12,329 nucleotides of DNA from Candidatus Saccharimonadota bacterium. Lineage in GTDB: Bacteria > Patescibacteriota > Saccharimonadia > Saccharimonadales > JACDFO01. Shown here in pieces: positions 6,692-12,329 of the stretch. A program made the position numbers and the translations under genes. Numbering within the stretch: position 1 is the first letter of the stretch; every line of letters starts with the position of its first letter. The notes beneath the pieces are model-generated. The model did not search any database. It was not told the origin of the DNA and was given only the letters and a program-made list of their open reading frames with translations. The stretch is from the NCBI GenBank assembly GCA_013815785.1, contig JACDFO010000014.1, positions 7,395-19,723 of the forward strand, given 5' to 3'.

Positions 6692-7981
6692 TTATTTATC
6701 GAGTAACGCTTCCACGCCTGGTAATTTTTTGCCGCTCATCAGCTCCATACTTGCACCACCCCCAGTAGAAACATGATTAAACTGATTGACTAACTTGTGG
6801 TCTTCAATGTATCCGACTGTGTCGCCGCCACCTGCCACAGTAAATGGCTTGTGACCGTATTCGCCGAGCATCGCGTCGACTATTGAGTCCGTACCGTGAG
6901 CAAACGGACCCACCGGACCGTTTAGACTTGGTGTTTCAGTCACACCCATCGCTCCATTCCAAATGACGGTATTTGCCAGCTGCATGCTGCCGGCGATGAA
7001 TGCCCCAGAAAAAGGTCCGATGTCTAATATCATTTCATCCTCAGCCACTAAGCCAGACTCACGCGGCGGTCGTTTCGGATAATTTTCTACCTCTGCAATT
7101 ATATGGGCATCCCAGTCCACGATGCGCGTCTGAGCGTTTTTATCTAGGCTTTTAGCAACCACCCCATCCTGAGGCAAGTAAAAGATAAAATGCCCTTTAT
7201 TTGATCTTGATTTAGCTTTTTCGATAATTTCCTTAGCCAGTGGCAGGTCTTCCTGCTCGGCTTTACTTTTTCCTACCTCGATACCTTCGGCTAGTAAGAA
7301 AGTGTTTGCCATCGCCCCGCCGACAGCAACGACATCGGCTATATCAATCAAACGGTTTAAAATATCTATTTTGTCAGATATTTTGGCACCGCCGACGATA
7401 GCCATAAACGGGCGCTTTGGATTTTCCATAACATCCGTGATTATGTCGACTTCATTCTCTAGCAACAGTCCGGCTACACTCGGCAGAAACTGAGTCACGG
7501 CTTCTGTCGATGCATGCGCCCTGTGTACGACGCCAAAACCATCTTGTACAAATATTTCAGCCAAGCCGGCCAGCTGTTTAGCAAATTCTTTGTCATTTTT
7601 TTCTTCTGCTTCGTAATATCTAAGGTTTTCAAGCAATAAGATTTTGCCGGGCTGTAATGCCTGTGCTGCTGCCTCGGTTTCCTTACCGATACAATCATTC
7701 GCAAACTGAACCTCGCGTTTGAGTAGCTGGCCGAGCCGCTTGGCAACGGGTTTAAGTGTGCACGAAAGGTCATTTGGTGTTTCCGGACGACCAAGATGAG
7801 AGCAAATAATAATACTGCACTTTTGTTCTAGCAAGTACTGAATAGTCGGCAAGGATTTCTTGATGCGGTAATCATCAGTAATTTCTCCCTTTGCGCCAAT
7901 CGGAACATTGTAATCGGCGCGCAGCAGAACTCGCTTGCCTTTTAGGTCTATATCTCGAATTGTTTTCCTGCTAAAAGCCAT
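6692..7981 (-). CDS. pgk: Phosphoglycerate kinase
   Basis: A 429-residue enzyme that transfers the acyl phosphate of 1,3-bisphosphoglycerate to ADP, a step that makes ATP. Substrate residues visible in the N-domain: RADYNVP (21-27), SHLGRP (61-66), ENLRYYEAEE (118-127), and DGFGVVHRAHAST (147-159). The C-domain holds GGAKISDKI (197-205), GGAMANTF (221-228), WNGAMGVTE (341-349) and the nucleotide-binding GGGDT (384-388), then STGGGASME (405-413). It is slightly long, with an inserted basic, Pro-rich stretch at about 300-312, and has DIGPFSG where DIGPKT is typical. AAAGGGG stands 6 nt before ATG 7981, and only 17 nt separate it from the pyk stop, so the two are co-transcribed. Confidence 0.97.
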   Translation of the reverse strand: MAFSRKTIRDIDLKGKRVLLRADYNVPIGAKGEITDDYRIKKSLPTIQYLLEQKCSIIICSHLGRPETPNDLSCTLKPVAKRLGQLLKREVQFANDCIGKETEAAAQALQPGKILLLENLRYYEAEEKNDKEFAKQLAGLAEIFVQDGFGVVHRAHASTEAVTQFLPSVAGLLLENEVDIITDVMENPKRPFMAIVGGAKISDKIDILNRLIDIADVVAVGGAMANTFLLAEGIEVGKSKAEQEDLPLAKEIIEKAKSRSNKGHFIFYLPQDGVVAKSLDKNAQTRIVDWDAHIIAEVENYPKRPPRESGLVAEDEMILDIGPFSGAFIAGSMQLANTVIWNGAMGVTETPSLNGPVGPFAHGTDSIVDAMLGEYGHKPFTVAGGGDTVGYIEDHKLVNQFNHVSTGGGASMELMSGKKLPGVEALLDK

Positions 7982-7998
7982 GCCCCACCCCTTTAAGC

Positions 7999-9438
7999 TT
8001 ATTCCAAAATCCGAACTTTTATCGTATCAGTCATTCCAACTACCCCTGGATAGCGCCCAGATGCGGTGACGATCATATCGCCCTTTTTCAACACCTTACT
8101 TTGCAGTAACCAGTTAGTCAGTTTTGTAGCTGCAAATTTATCGTCGGGTCGAGTATAACTTTTAGTGCCGTACACCAATGCCATTTGTTGAGCAACACGA
8201 GCATCGGATGTAACCGCAATTATAGGGCGGTTAGGCCGCCGTGCCGCTAACTGCAATGCCGTTGCTCCAGATTTGGTTTCGGCTACCACTGCTTGGGCCT
8301 TAATCGTTTCGGCAAGTCGTATGATTGCCTGGCAAATAGCATTTTGCTTAGTCTGAGCAGCGACGTGGTCTGGCCAAGCCACCGTCAGTGGCTGGTTGGC
8401 TTGGGTATACAAAATAACGCGCTTCATGACCTTCACTGCCTCGATTGGGTACTGTCCGTTGGCTGTTTCGTCGCTGAGCATTACGCAGTCGGCCCCTATT
8501 ATGACCGCCGTAGCTACGTCAGATACCTCTGCCCGTGTCGGTTCCGGTGTTTCGGTCATGCTGGCTAACATCTGGGTCGCGACGATGGTCGGCTTGGCGT
8601 ATTTGAGTCCCAAACCGATTATCTGGCGCTGGACTATCGGCACGGACTCTGGTGCAGTTTCTATCGCCAAGTCGCCCCGAGCAATCATCACTGCGTCTGA
8701 TTCGACGACGATATCTTCCAGGTTTTCAATCGCAGCCTTGGTTTCAATCTTAGCGATGACGCGTGCGGTGCTACCTAAGTTTTTAAGCATCTTACGAAGA
8801 CTGCGTACATCAGCTGCCGTCTGCACGAAGCTAAGCGCTACATAGTCGATATCATGAGTCGAACCAAATGTAATGTCCTTTTTGTCTTTGATGGTAATGA
8901 TATCGCCACCAAAATCGGTGTCTGGCAGGTTAATGCCTTTGCGTTTGATCAAAATACCGTTGTTTTCAGCTCGTGCATGTACGACACCTTCTTTAACACT
9001 CGTGACGGTAGTACGCACCTTACCGTCGTATAAATATATACGCTCGCCGCGCTTCACTTTTTTGGATAAATCATATTGGGTTGGAATCTGCCCGGAGCGT
9101 TCAAAATCTGCCTGATATTTAAACGCAAGTGTCTGACCATTCACTACATTGATAATGCCTTCGAAATCTCCCAAACGGATTTTGGGTCCCTGTAGATCCT
9201 GGATGATCGCTACAGGCTTGCCGTATTCTGCTGCTGCCTTACGGATCCACTTCAGTTGCTTTTCGCGTTCTTCAAAACTGCCATGGCTAAAGTTTAGGCG
9301 CAATCCGTTTGCCCCCGCTTTAATCAAAGCCAGTATTTGTTCGTAGCTATCGGTCGCTGGTCCGACCGTCGCAATAATCTTAGTACGTTTGAACTTAGCA
9401 ACGGGCACATTAGGTGCCCTGTGAGTTGTAGTGCTCAC
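7999..9438 (-). CDS. pyk: Pyruvate kinase
   Basis: A 479-residue enzyme converting phosphoenolpyruvate and ADP to pyruvate and ATP. Barrel motifs: RTKIIATVGPAT (18-29), LRLNFSHG (46-53), QDLQGPKIRLGDF (80-92), catalytic Lys in IAKIETK (K230), E232, ARGDL (D256) and TRAEVSDVATAV (about 301-312). A B domain lies at about 90-190. The C-terminal alpha/beta domain carries ETKSGATALQLAARRP (about 387-402). Small deviations are ARGDLA for ARGDLG and MLSDETA for MLSGETA. I place the start at GTG 9438 because a full AAGGAG lies 7 nt upstream; the in-frame ATG at 9468 has no ribosome site and would add ten residues that do not belong to the family. It is the first gene of the glycolytic operon, behind a long structured leader. 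Confidence 0.96.
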   Translation of the reverse strand: MSTTTHRAPNVPVAKFKRTKIIATVGPATDSYEQILALIKAGANGLRLNFSHGSFEEREKQLKWIRKAAAEYGKPVAIIQDLQGPKIRLGDFEGIINVVNGQTLAFKYQADFERSGQIPTQYDLSKKVKRGERIYLYDGKVRTTVTSVKEGVVHARAENNGILIKRKGINLPDTDFGGDIITIKDKKDITFGSTHDIDYVALSFVQTAADVRSLRKMLKNLGSTARVIAKIETKAAIENLEDIVVESDAVMIARGDLAIETAPESVPIVQRQIIGLGLKYAKPTIVATQMLASMTETPEPTRAEVSDVATAVIIGADCVMLSDETANGQYPIEAVKVMKRVILYTQANQPLTVAWPDHVAAQTKQNAICQAIIRLAETIKAQAVVAETKSGATALQLAARRPNRPIIAVTSDARVAQQMALVYGTKSYTRPDDKFAATKLTNWLLQSKVLKKGDMIVTASGRYPGVVGMTDTIKVRILE

Positions 9439-9603
9439 TTCCAGACTCCTTGTGTAGCTGAAAGCCATGAATTGTCGAGCGAAAAGGCTGCAGCGCGAAG
9501 AGGTATAGCAGTAGCTATGCCGATGAGTGATGAAGTCTTTGCAGCCGGCAAGACAGTGCTTGCAAGCAACAAGGATGTCTGGATTTGAGTACTCGCCACC
9601 ATT
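9439..9603 (-). promoter_or_regulatory. Long structured 5' leader of the pyk-pgk-tpiA operon
   Basis: About 165 nt separate the predicted transcription start from the GTG of pyk. On the minus strand there is a palindromic TGCTTGCAAGCA enclosed by AGACA/TGTCT. An outer stem GGCTGCA/TGCAGCC spans about 60 nt, and inside it lies a hairpin GGCATAGC-TACT-GCTATACC (one G-U pair). TTTT directly follows the outer stem, which could make it a weak attenuator. AAGGAG at 9451-9446 is the pyk ribosome site. This could be a regulatory RNA; no known riboswitch class is recognised. Confidence 0.45.
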
Positions 9604-9609
9604 TATCCT

Positions 9610-9639
9610 ATTCTAACTGTTTATGCATATCTTGTACAA
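9610..9639 (-). promoter_or_regulatory. Promoter of the pyk-pgk-tpiA operon
   Basis: Minus strand TTGTAC (9639-9634), an 18-bp spacer, then TAGAAT (9615-9610). The -10 is good and the -35 weak. The predicted start is near 9603. Confidence 0.5.
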
Positions 9640-9655
9640 GAGAAAACGATACTTT

Positions 9656-9686
9656 TTGTATCTGGTAATTCGAAATGAGTTATGGT
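9656..9686 (+). promoter_or_regulatory. Possible tRNA-Glu promoter
   Basis: TTGTAT (9656-9661), a 19-bp spacer and TATGGT (9681-9686) lie upstream of the tRNA; an alternative -10 is TAACAT at 9686-9691. Both are weak. Some promoter is required here because the tRNA is the only gene on this strand nearby. Confidence 0.35.
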
Positions 9687-9715
9687 AACATGTTTCGGTC
9701 TATCAGTCCAGTACT

Positions 9716-9790
9716 GGTCTCATCGTCTAACGGTTAGGACACCAGGTTTTCATCCTGGCAATCGGAGTTCGATTCTCCGTGAGATCACCA
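9716..9790 (+). tRNA. tRNA-Glu, anticodon TTC, CCA encoded
   Basis: A full cloverleaf is visible: acceptor GGTCTCA pairs with TGAGATC (one G-U), anticodon stem CCAGG/CCTGG holds loop TTTTCAT with anticodon TTC, and T arm CGGAG-TTCGATT-CTCCG. Discriminator A9787 is followed by genomic CCA (9788-9790). It decodes GAA/GAG. A terminator starts immediately after it. Confidence 0.97.
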
Positions 9791-9826
9791 ATGAAAAAAC
9801 CCGAATATCGTTCGGGTTTTTTCATT
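9790..9826 (+). terminator. Intrinsic terminator of tRNA-Glu
   Basis: A perfect 16-bp stem (9790-9805 with 9811-9826) has a CCCGAA/TTCGGG core, a 5-nt loop and a T-run of six. The left arm begins at the last A of the tRNA CCA, leaving no trailer. The A-run on the other arm makes it usable in both directions. Confidence 0.88.
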
Positions 9827-9832
9827 GAATTT

Positions 9833-9865
9833 AAGAAACCCCCCGGAAAATCCGAGGGGTTTCTT
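9833..9865 (-). terminator. Intrinsic terminator of the DUF11 surface-protein gene
   Basis: A 10-bp stem AAGAAACCCC (9833-9842) with GGGGTTTCTT (9856-9865) continues, past one mismatch, into CGGA/TCCG around a 3-nt loop. In minus orientation it ends in GGGTTTCTT. It sits back to back with the tRNA terminator, separating convergent units. The stretch 9866-9954 before the gene holds no other clear element apart from one DnaA-box match. Confidence 0.75.
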
Positions 9866-9954
9866 GAGTTTGTCACTCGAGCGGTCAGTCATGCTCTAGT
9901 TCTATGGTTAGCCTAGCATATTCTTGACGAATACGCCAGTGCTTATCCACAGAT

Positions 9955-11379
9955 TTAGGCTACGAACTTACGGCTGAGAACAAAGCGGTGAGCAACTGCT
10001 CCAGCTGCACTAACAGCTGCGAAGATGCCAATGACATCACCCGCACCAGTGTTAGGAAGTGTGGTTGGAGTTATTGGAGTCGCAGGAGCAGTACCAAAGG
10101 TAACTACAGCCTTACAAGCCTCACTCACAGCAGTCTTTTCTTGACCATCGACCGTGAATGTAGCGGTAGCAACAATGTTGAATGTACCGTCTGCATTGTA
10201 GGTATGGGTCTGACCAACAGCATTGTTAGTAGTCAACGGAGTTGTGTTATCGCCCCAGTTGATTACAACGTGCTTGAAGGTCGCACCGTTAGTCTGTGAA
10301 GTCTTAAAGTCGGAAATCTTAACCGTTCGGCCAGTGGTCTTCTCAATCTTTAATGTTTCACAAACATAGGCTGGAACGTCTTTACACTCTTTTTCAACTT
10401 TCGTGATAGCAGTGTTATAGAACTCGTTCATGCCTTCTGGCTTAGCGATACCAACATTACGGAACTCAGTCATGCCACATGCAAGCTGATCAGCTGCAGG
10501 AACTTTGACCTCGAACAATACGTATGCTGCGCCACCTGGGGTGTAGTTTCCGACAACAATGCCGGTTGTAGTTACACCATCAGCGACCGCTTTAGTACCA
10601 CCACTGTTCTTCAATTTTGTGCTACCAGCAACATACTGCATCTTAGGAGGCAGGTTGTCGCGAATTAACACGTTATTGTGAGTAGAGTTGCCGGCATTCT
10701 TGTAAGCAATCTGATATTCCAAGGTTTCACCTGGTTTAGCAGTATTACTAGTTACAAATGTTGGCTGACCTTTTACACGAACAGTTTTATCGATCTGGAT
10801 ACCAGGAACACGTACACGAGCTAAAACAGTTACCGTTGCGGCAAAGTTAAAGCAAGGCTTTGCATTCTCGACAACCACGCCACCAGCACCGTAAACGACT
10901 TCGTCAGAAATCTTAGTGTCTACGATATTAACGGCTTCGTTGGTGCCAGCATTGTGGCGCCATACAGCTGAACCTGGGATGTATTCTAGGTATGCATCTG
11001 CACGATCTAGATTAACAGTTACCTGTTCTGCAATTGTGTTGGTGTTGTCACCAGCGATATTCGTCTTGACTACCTGGGTTTTACCAGGAGTTGTAGGAAT
11101 ATCTATCTTAACTTTTAGGTTTTCGGCGACCTTATTTGAATTTGGGTCTTCACGGTTGTGGTAAAAAGCTTGAACCTTAACGACTTGGTCGTAAGAAGCA
11201 TTTGCCGATGGTTTGTATTGGGTTTCACCTGTGGTGACGTTTGCTACGCCCAGTGAACCCTCGAGGGTAACACTAGTGGCAGCGATTGAGCTTACCGGAA
11301 GGACTACGGCGATGGCTGCAACAGCCAAACCAAGTAGACGCTTCGGAAGCTTTGAAAGAACTTTAGAAAAAAGTTTCAT
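9955..11379 (-). CDS. Secreted DUF11/PKD-domain surface protein with LPNTG sorting signal
   Basis: A 474-residue cell-surface protein. Parts in order: basic N-terminus and signal peptide (1 to about 34, hydrophobic core LLGLAVAAIAVVLPV, cleavage likely after SSIAA); an N-terminal beta-rich domain (about 36-190); a DUF11-type Ig-like repeat (about 194-330, with PGETLEYQIAYKNAGN and VLIRDNLPP); a PKD-like domain (about 338-428, with NWGDNTTP and HTYNADGTF); a Thr/Pro linker; then LPNTG (441-445), a membrane segment (447-464) and a short basic tail. Such C-termini are substrates of sortase, which would link the protein to peptidoglycan. It is likely an adhesin or coat protein, with partner unknown. 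The start at 11379 is fixed by AAGGAG 6 nt upstream; the longer frame from 11427 would bury the signal peptide. The promoter at 11514-11542 is near consensus, so expression is likely strong. Confidence 0.9.
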   Translation of the reverse strand: MKLFSKVLSKLPKRLLGLAVAAIAVVLPVSSIAATSVTLEGSLGVANVTTGETQYKPSANASYDQVVKVQAFYHNREDPNSNKVAENLKVKIDIPTTPGKTQVVKTNIAGDNTNTIAEQVTVNLDRADAYLEYIPGSAVWRHNAGTNEAVNIVDTKISDEVVYGAGGVVVENAKPCFNFAATVTVLARVRVPGIQIDKTVRVKGQPTFVTSNTAKPGETLEYQIAYKNAGNSTHNNVLIRDNLPPKMQYVAGSTKLKNSGGTKAVADGVTTTGIVVGNYTPGGAAYVLFEVKVPAADQLACGMTEFRNVGIAKPEGMNEFYNTAITKVEKECKDVPAYVCETLKIEKTTGRTVKISDFKTSQTNGATFKHVVINWGDNTTPLTTNNAVGQTHTYNADGTFNIVATATFTVDGQEKTAVSEACKAVVTFGTAPATPITPTTLPNTGAGDVIGIFAAVSAAGAVAHRFVLSRKFVA

Positions 11380-11385
11380 GATTAT

Positions 11386-11391
11386 CTCCTT
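11386..11391 (-). promoter_or_regulatory. Ribosome binding site that fixes the start at 11379
   Basis: A full AAGGAG on the minus strand lies 6 nt before ATG 11379 and decides against the in-frame ATG at 11427. Confidence 0.85.
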
Positions 11392-11439
11392 AAAAAAACA
11401 ATTAAAATAAGAACTTTGGAAAAACAATATTTTGACAAA

Positions 11440-11487
11440 CTATAAGTTGTTAATGAACTCCTGTGGTGATTCAGGTTTTTTAAGCAT
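11440..11487 (-). CDS. Putative 15-residue leader peptide upstream of the DUF11 gene
   Basis: A short frame, MLKKPESPQEFINNL then TAG, starts about 20 nt after the predicted transcription start and ends 60 nt before the surface-protein ATG. GGAG lies 7 nt upstream of its ATG. The ribosome site sits in the bulge of a hairpin in which GTGGTG and ATTC pair with GAAT and CACCAC inside the frame, so translation and folding would compete. It is either a translated leader controlling the downstream gene or a chance frame; it resembles no peptide I know. Confidence 0.4.
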   Translation of the reverse strand: MLKKPESPQEFINNL

Positions 11488-11513
11488 GAATATCTCCACC
11501 ACCAATTAGATCA

Positions 11514-11542
11514 ATTGTATCACAAATATTTCGTTTTGTCAA
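11514..11542 (-). promoter_or_regulatory. Near-consensus promoter of the DUF11 surface-protein gene
   Basis: Minus strand TTGACA (11542-11537), a 17-bp spacer and TACAAT (11519-11514), matching the sigma-70-type consensus at 11 of 12 positions. The predicted start is near 11507, giving a leader of about 128 nt that contains the small frame at 11440-11487. Confidence 0.85.
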
Positions 11543-11603
11543 TATTATGGTTATGTTTATTAAAACCTAACCTGTAAATTGCCATATTAATTGTTAAGGA
11601 GCA

Positions 11604-11633
11604 TTCAAATCGAATCATTTCAAGACATATAAT
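11604..11633 (+). promoter_or_regulatory. Plus-strand promoter facing the structured region
   Basis: TTCAAA (11604-11609), an 18-bp spacer and a perfect TATAAT (11628-11633). The predicted start, 11637-11640, falls on the first bases of the outermost stem of the structured region. It is divergent from the DUF11 promoter. The -35 is only 4 of 6, and the local sequence is AT-rich. Confidence 0.45.
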
Positions 11634-11635
11634 AT

Positions 11636-11900
11636 AGGGATTTCGGTAGAGTTGATGTTTTTGAGTGCGTGAGCACAAAGTCGCCGAAGCAACCATCAAC
11701 CCTACCGTAACGCAATCCCTTACAACTTCTGCACGTTTCCGCGCGGTATTTCTTTTGCAAGACCTTGGGGTCCCGGTGCTGTCGCTTGGTGCGACTGATT
11801 AGTGCGAGTGCACAGCATCGGGACCCCGTACTTGTCCGTTAGAGTATCACTACTCTAGAACTCACACCCTAGCTGAGGGTACGGACTAAAAGAGTTCTTC
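11636..11900 (-). ncRNA. Unidentified structured RNA candidate (strand uncertain)
   Basis: No protein gene lies here, but nearly all of it folds. Stems (plus coordinates): AGGGATT 11636-11642 with 11714-11720; a 14-position stem 11644-11657 with 11694-11707, enclosing hairpins 11665-11676 and 11680-11693; hairpin 11731-11744; a 16-bp stem 11767-11782 with 11812-11827; a three-way junction closed by 11834-11839 with 11881-11886, holding hairpins 11840-11857 and 11866-11880. GAACTC 11858-11863 pairs with GAGTTC 11892-11897 to form a pseudoknot. For minus: three stems have G-U on minus but A-C on plus, and loops become UUCG, GAAA and GUGA. For plus: one G-U in the 16-bp stem, one GUGA loop, and the promoter at 11604-11633. 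No T-run terminator is seen either way. I find none of the signatures I know for tmRNA, RNase P, SRP or introns. Confidence 0.55.
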
Positions 11901-12329
11901 AGAACCCGCCGGGATCACCTCCGTAGGTACCGTCATCGACGGTTGGGGGTGGGCCTTCAGCGGGCGGGGTGGAACCTCCACCGGTGCAGCCGGAGCTGTC
12001 ACAGGTAGAACCACCAGGGGTACCACTACCGTCAGGCGAACCTGAGTCGTAGCCTCCGTCGTTGGGCGGCGGAGCGGGGGTATTGTCCACTGGTGCTGGA
12101 CCAGCTGGCGGCACATAGGGCTGTGTTGGAGCTCCAGGTGTCGGTCCAGTGTTCTGGCCCGGATTCGATTGCACCGACTGCTGCACAGGCGGGAAGGGGC
12201 AGTTGGGGCCCGTTCCATTCTGCTGGCACTCGTACGAGGTCGGCGGCTTGGTCGTCGGGGTCGGCGGCGGCTGCGTAGTCGGGGTCGTGCCTGGCGGACC
12301 AGTGGTCGGGGTCGGCGGCGGCGGGTTAT
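11899..12329 (-). CDS. Pro/Thr/Gly-rich C-terminal tail of a surface or secreted protein, partial (N-terminus beyond right edge)
   Basis: One minus-strand frame stays open from the right edge to TGA at 11901-11899, giving about 142 residues. It is low complexity: PPPTPTT-type repeats first, then a two-Cys segment (YECQQNGTGPNCPFPP), a Pro/Gln/Asn stretch, and a Gly/Ser/Asp/Pro tail with a second Cys pair (TCDSSGC), ending GGDPGGF. There is no membrane segment or sorting motif at the C-terminus. GC is far above the rest of the window because proline is mostly CCG/CCC. Such tails occur on penicillin-binding proteins and other extracellular proteins (family knowledge); which one this is cannot be seen. 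Another open minus-strand frame (11886-12218) has an implausible Arg/Cys/His-rich composition. Confidence 0.6.
   Translation of the reverse strand, partial: NPPPPTPTTGPPGTTPTTQPPPTPTTKPPTSYECQQNGTGPNCPFPPVQQSVQSNPGQNTGPTPGAPTQPYVPPAGPAPVDNTPAPPPNDGGYDSGSPDGSGTPGGSTCDSSGCTGGGSTPPAEGPPPTVDDGTYGGDPGGF
12254..12322 (-). repeat. 17-codon Pro/Thr repeat inside the partial surface-protein gene
   Basis: An identical 18-bp sequence occurs at 12254-12271 and 12305-12322, offset by 51 bp (17 codons), and encodes PPPTPT in both copies. The array probably continues beyond the right edge. In-frame repeats of this type can change copy number and so tail length. Confidence 0.7.

Noticed and set aside
9439..9468. 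Longer pyruvate kinase start at ATG 9468
   Set aside because: It has no Shine-Dalgarno sequence, and the extra ten residues overlap the AAGGAG that serves GTG 9438.
9337..9588. Plus-strand 83-codon frame across the pyk start and leader
   Set aside because: It lies antisense to the pyk 5' end, has no ribosome site, and the first half is unlike any protein. The leader is better explained as RNA structure.
9943..9951. TTATCCACA, a perfect match to the E. coli-type DnaA box
   Set aside because: I saw only one copy, with no AT-rich unwinding region and no dnaA/dnaN nearby. A single 9-mer is not evidence for an origin.
11380..11427. Longer start of the DUF11 protein at ATG 11427
   Set aside because: It would put 16 hydrophobic and aromatic residues before the signal peptide, and the frame runs through the AAGGAG of ATG 11379.
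11722..11756. tmRNA-like tag frame on minus (AKEIPRGNVQKL then TAA) within the structured region
   Set aside because: No tRNA-like acceptor, no TTCGA T-loop, no CCA end, and the tag does not end in LAA.
11767..11827. SRP RNA resemblance of the 16-bp stem with its large apical loop
   Set aside because: The conserved SRP apical bulge sequences (AGGTCAGG and GGAAGCAGCC) are absent on both strands.
11886..12218. Alternative 110-codon minus frame over the right-edge gene
   Set aside because: Its Arg/Cys/His-rich composition with no repeats fits a shadow frame; the overlapping frame gives coherent Pro/Thr repeats and stays open to the edge.

Overview
The window reads like a chromosomal piece of a Candidatus Saccharibacteria (TM7) or closely related Patescibacteria/CPR bacterium. 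The reasons are inferred from gene content, not from a database search: a G5/DUF348 lytic-transglycosylase gene next to rsmA (an order also known from Actinobacteria and Firmicutes), a DUF11/PKD surface protein with an LPNTG sorting signal, a membrane protein with a pilin-like C-terminal domain, short intergenic gaps, moderate GC, and TGA used as an ordinary stop. The envelope proteins imply a Gram-positive-type wall with sortase.

Layout. Every protein gene is on the minus strand; only a tRNA-Glu is clearly on plus. Left to right: the N-terminal part of rsmA (1-393); a perfect bidirectional terminator (429-461); a G5/DUF348 transglycosylase (551-1936) with its own promoter and a 5' leader hairpin; a Nudix hydrolase overlapping by 4 bp the stop of a PcrA/UvrD helicase (2016-4645); a single-pass protein with a pseudopilin-like ectodomain (4673-5710); the lower-glycolysis operon pyk-pgk-tpiA (transcribed 9438 to 5864) behind a structured leader of about 165 nt; tRNA-Glu(TTC) with encoded CCA (9716-9790) followed by two back-to-back terminators; a secreted DUF11/PKD/LPNTG protein (9955-11379) with a consensus promoter and a 15-codon leader ORF; a roughly 265-nt highly structured, gene-free region (about 11636-11900); and the GC-rich Pro/Thr/Gly-rich C-terminal tail of a surface protein that runs off the right edge (11899-12329).

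Function. pyk, pgk and tpiA form a compact ATP-yielding block of glycolysis, as expected of a fermentative symbiont. The transglycosylase, DUF11/LPNTG protein, pilin-like protein and Pro-rich protein are envelope proteins. PcrA, Nudix, RsmA and tRNA-Glu are housekeeping functions.

The best candidate for something undescribed is the 11636-11900 region. It folds into nested stems, two three-way junctions and an H-type pseudoknot, and it lacks the signatures I know for tmRNA, RNase P, SRP or group I/II introns. Its strand is ambiguous: wobble pairs and tetraloops favour minus, while a TATAAT promoter favours plus. Three structured or coding 5' leaders (transglycosylase, pyk, DUF11 gene) are further regulatory candidates. 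Three start codons were moved downstream from the longest frame (5710, 9438, 11379) because each has a strong Shine-Dalgarno sequence.
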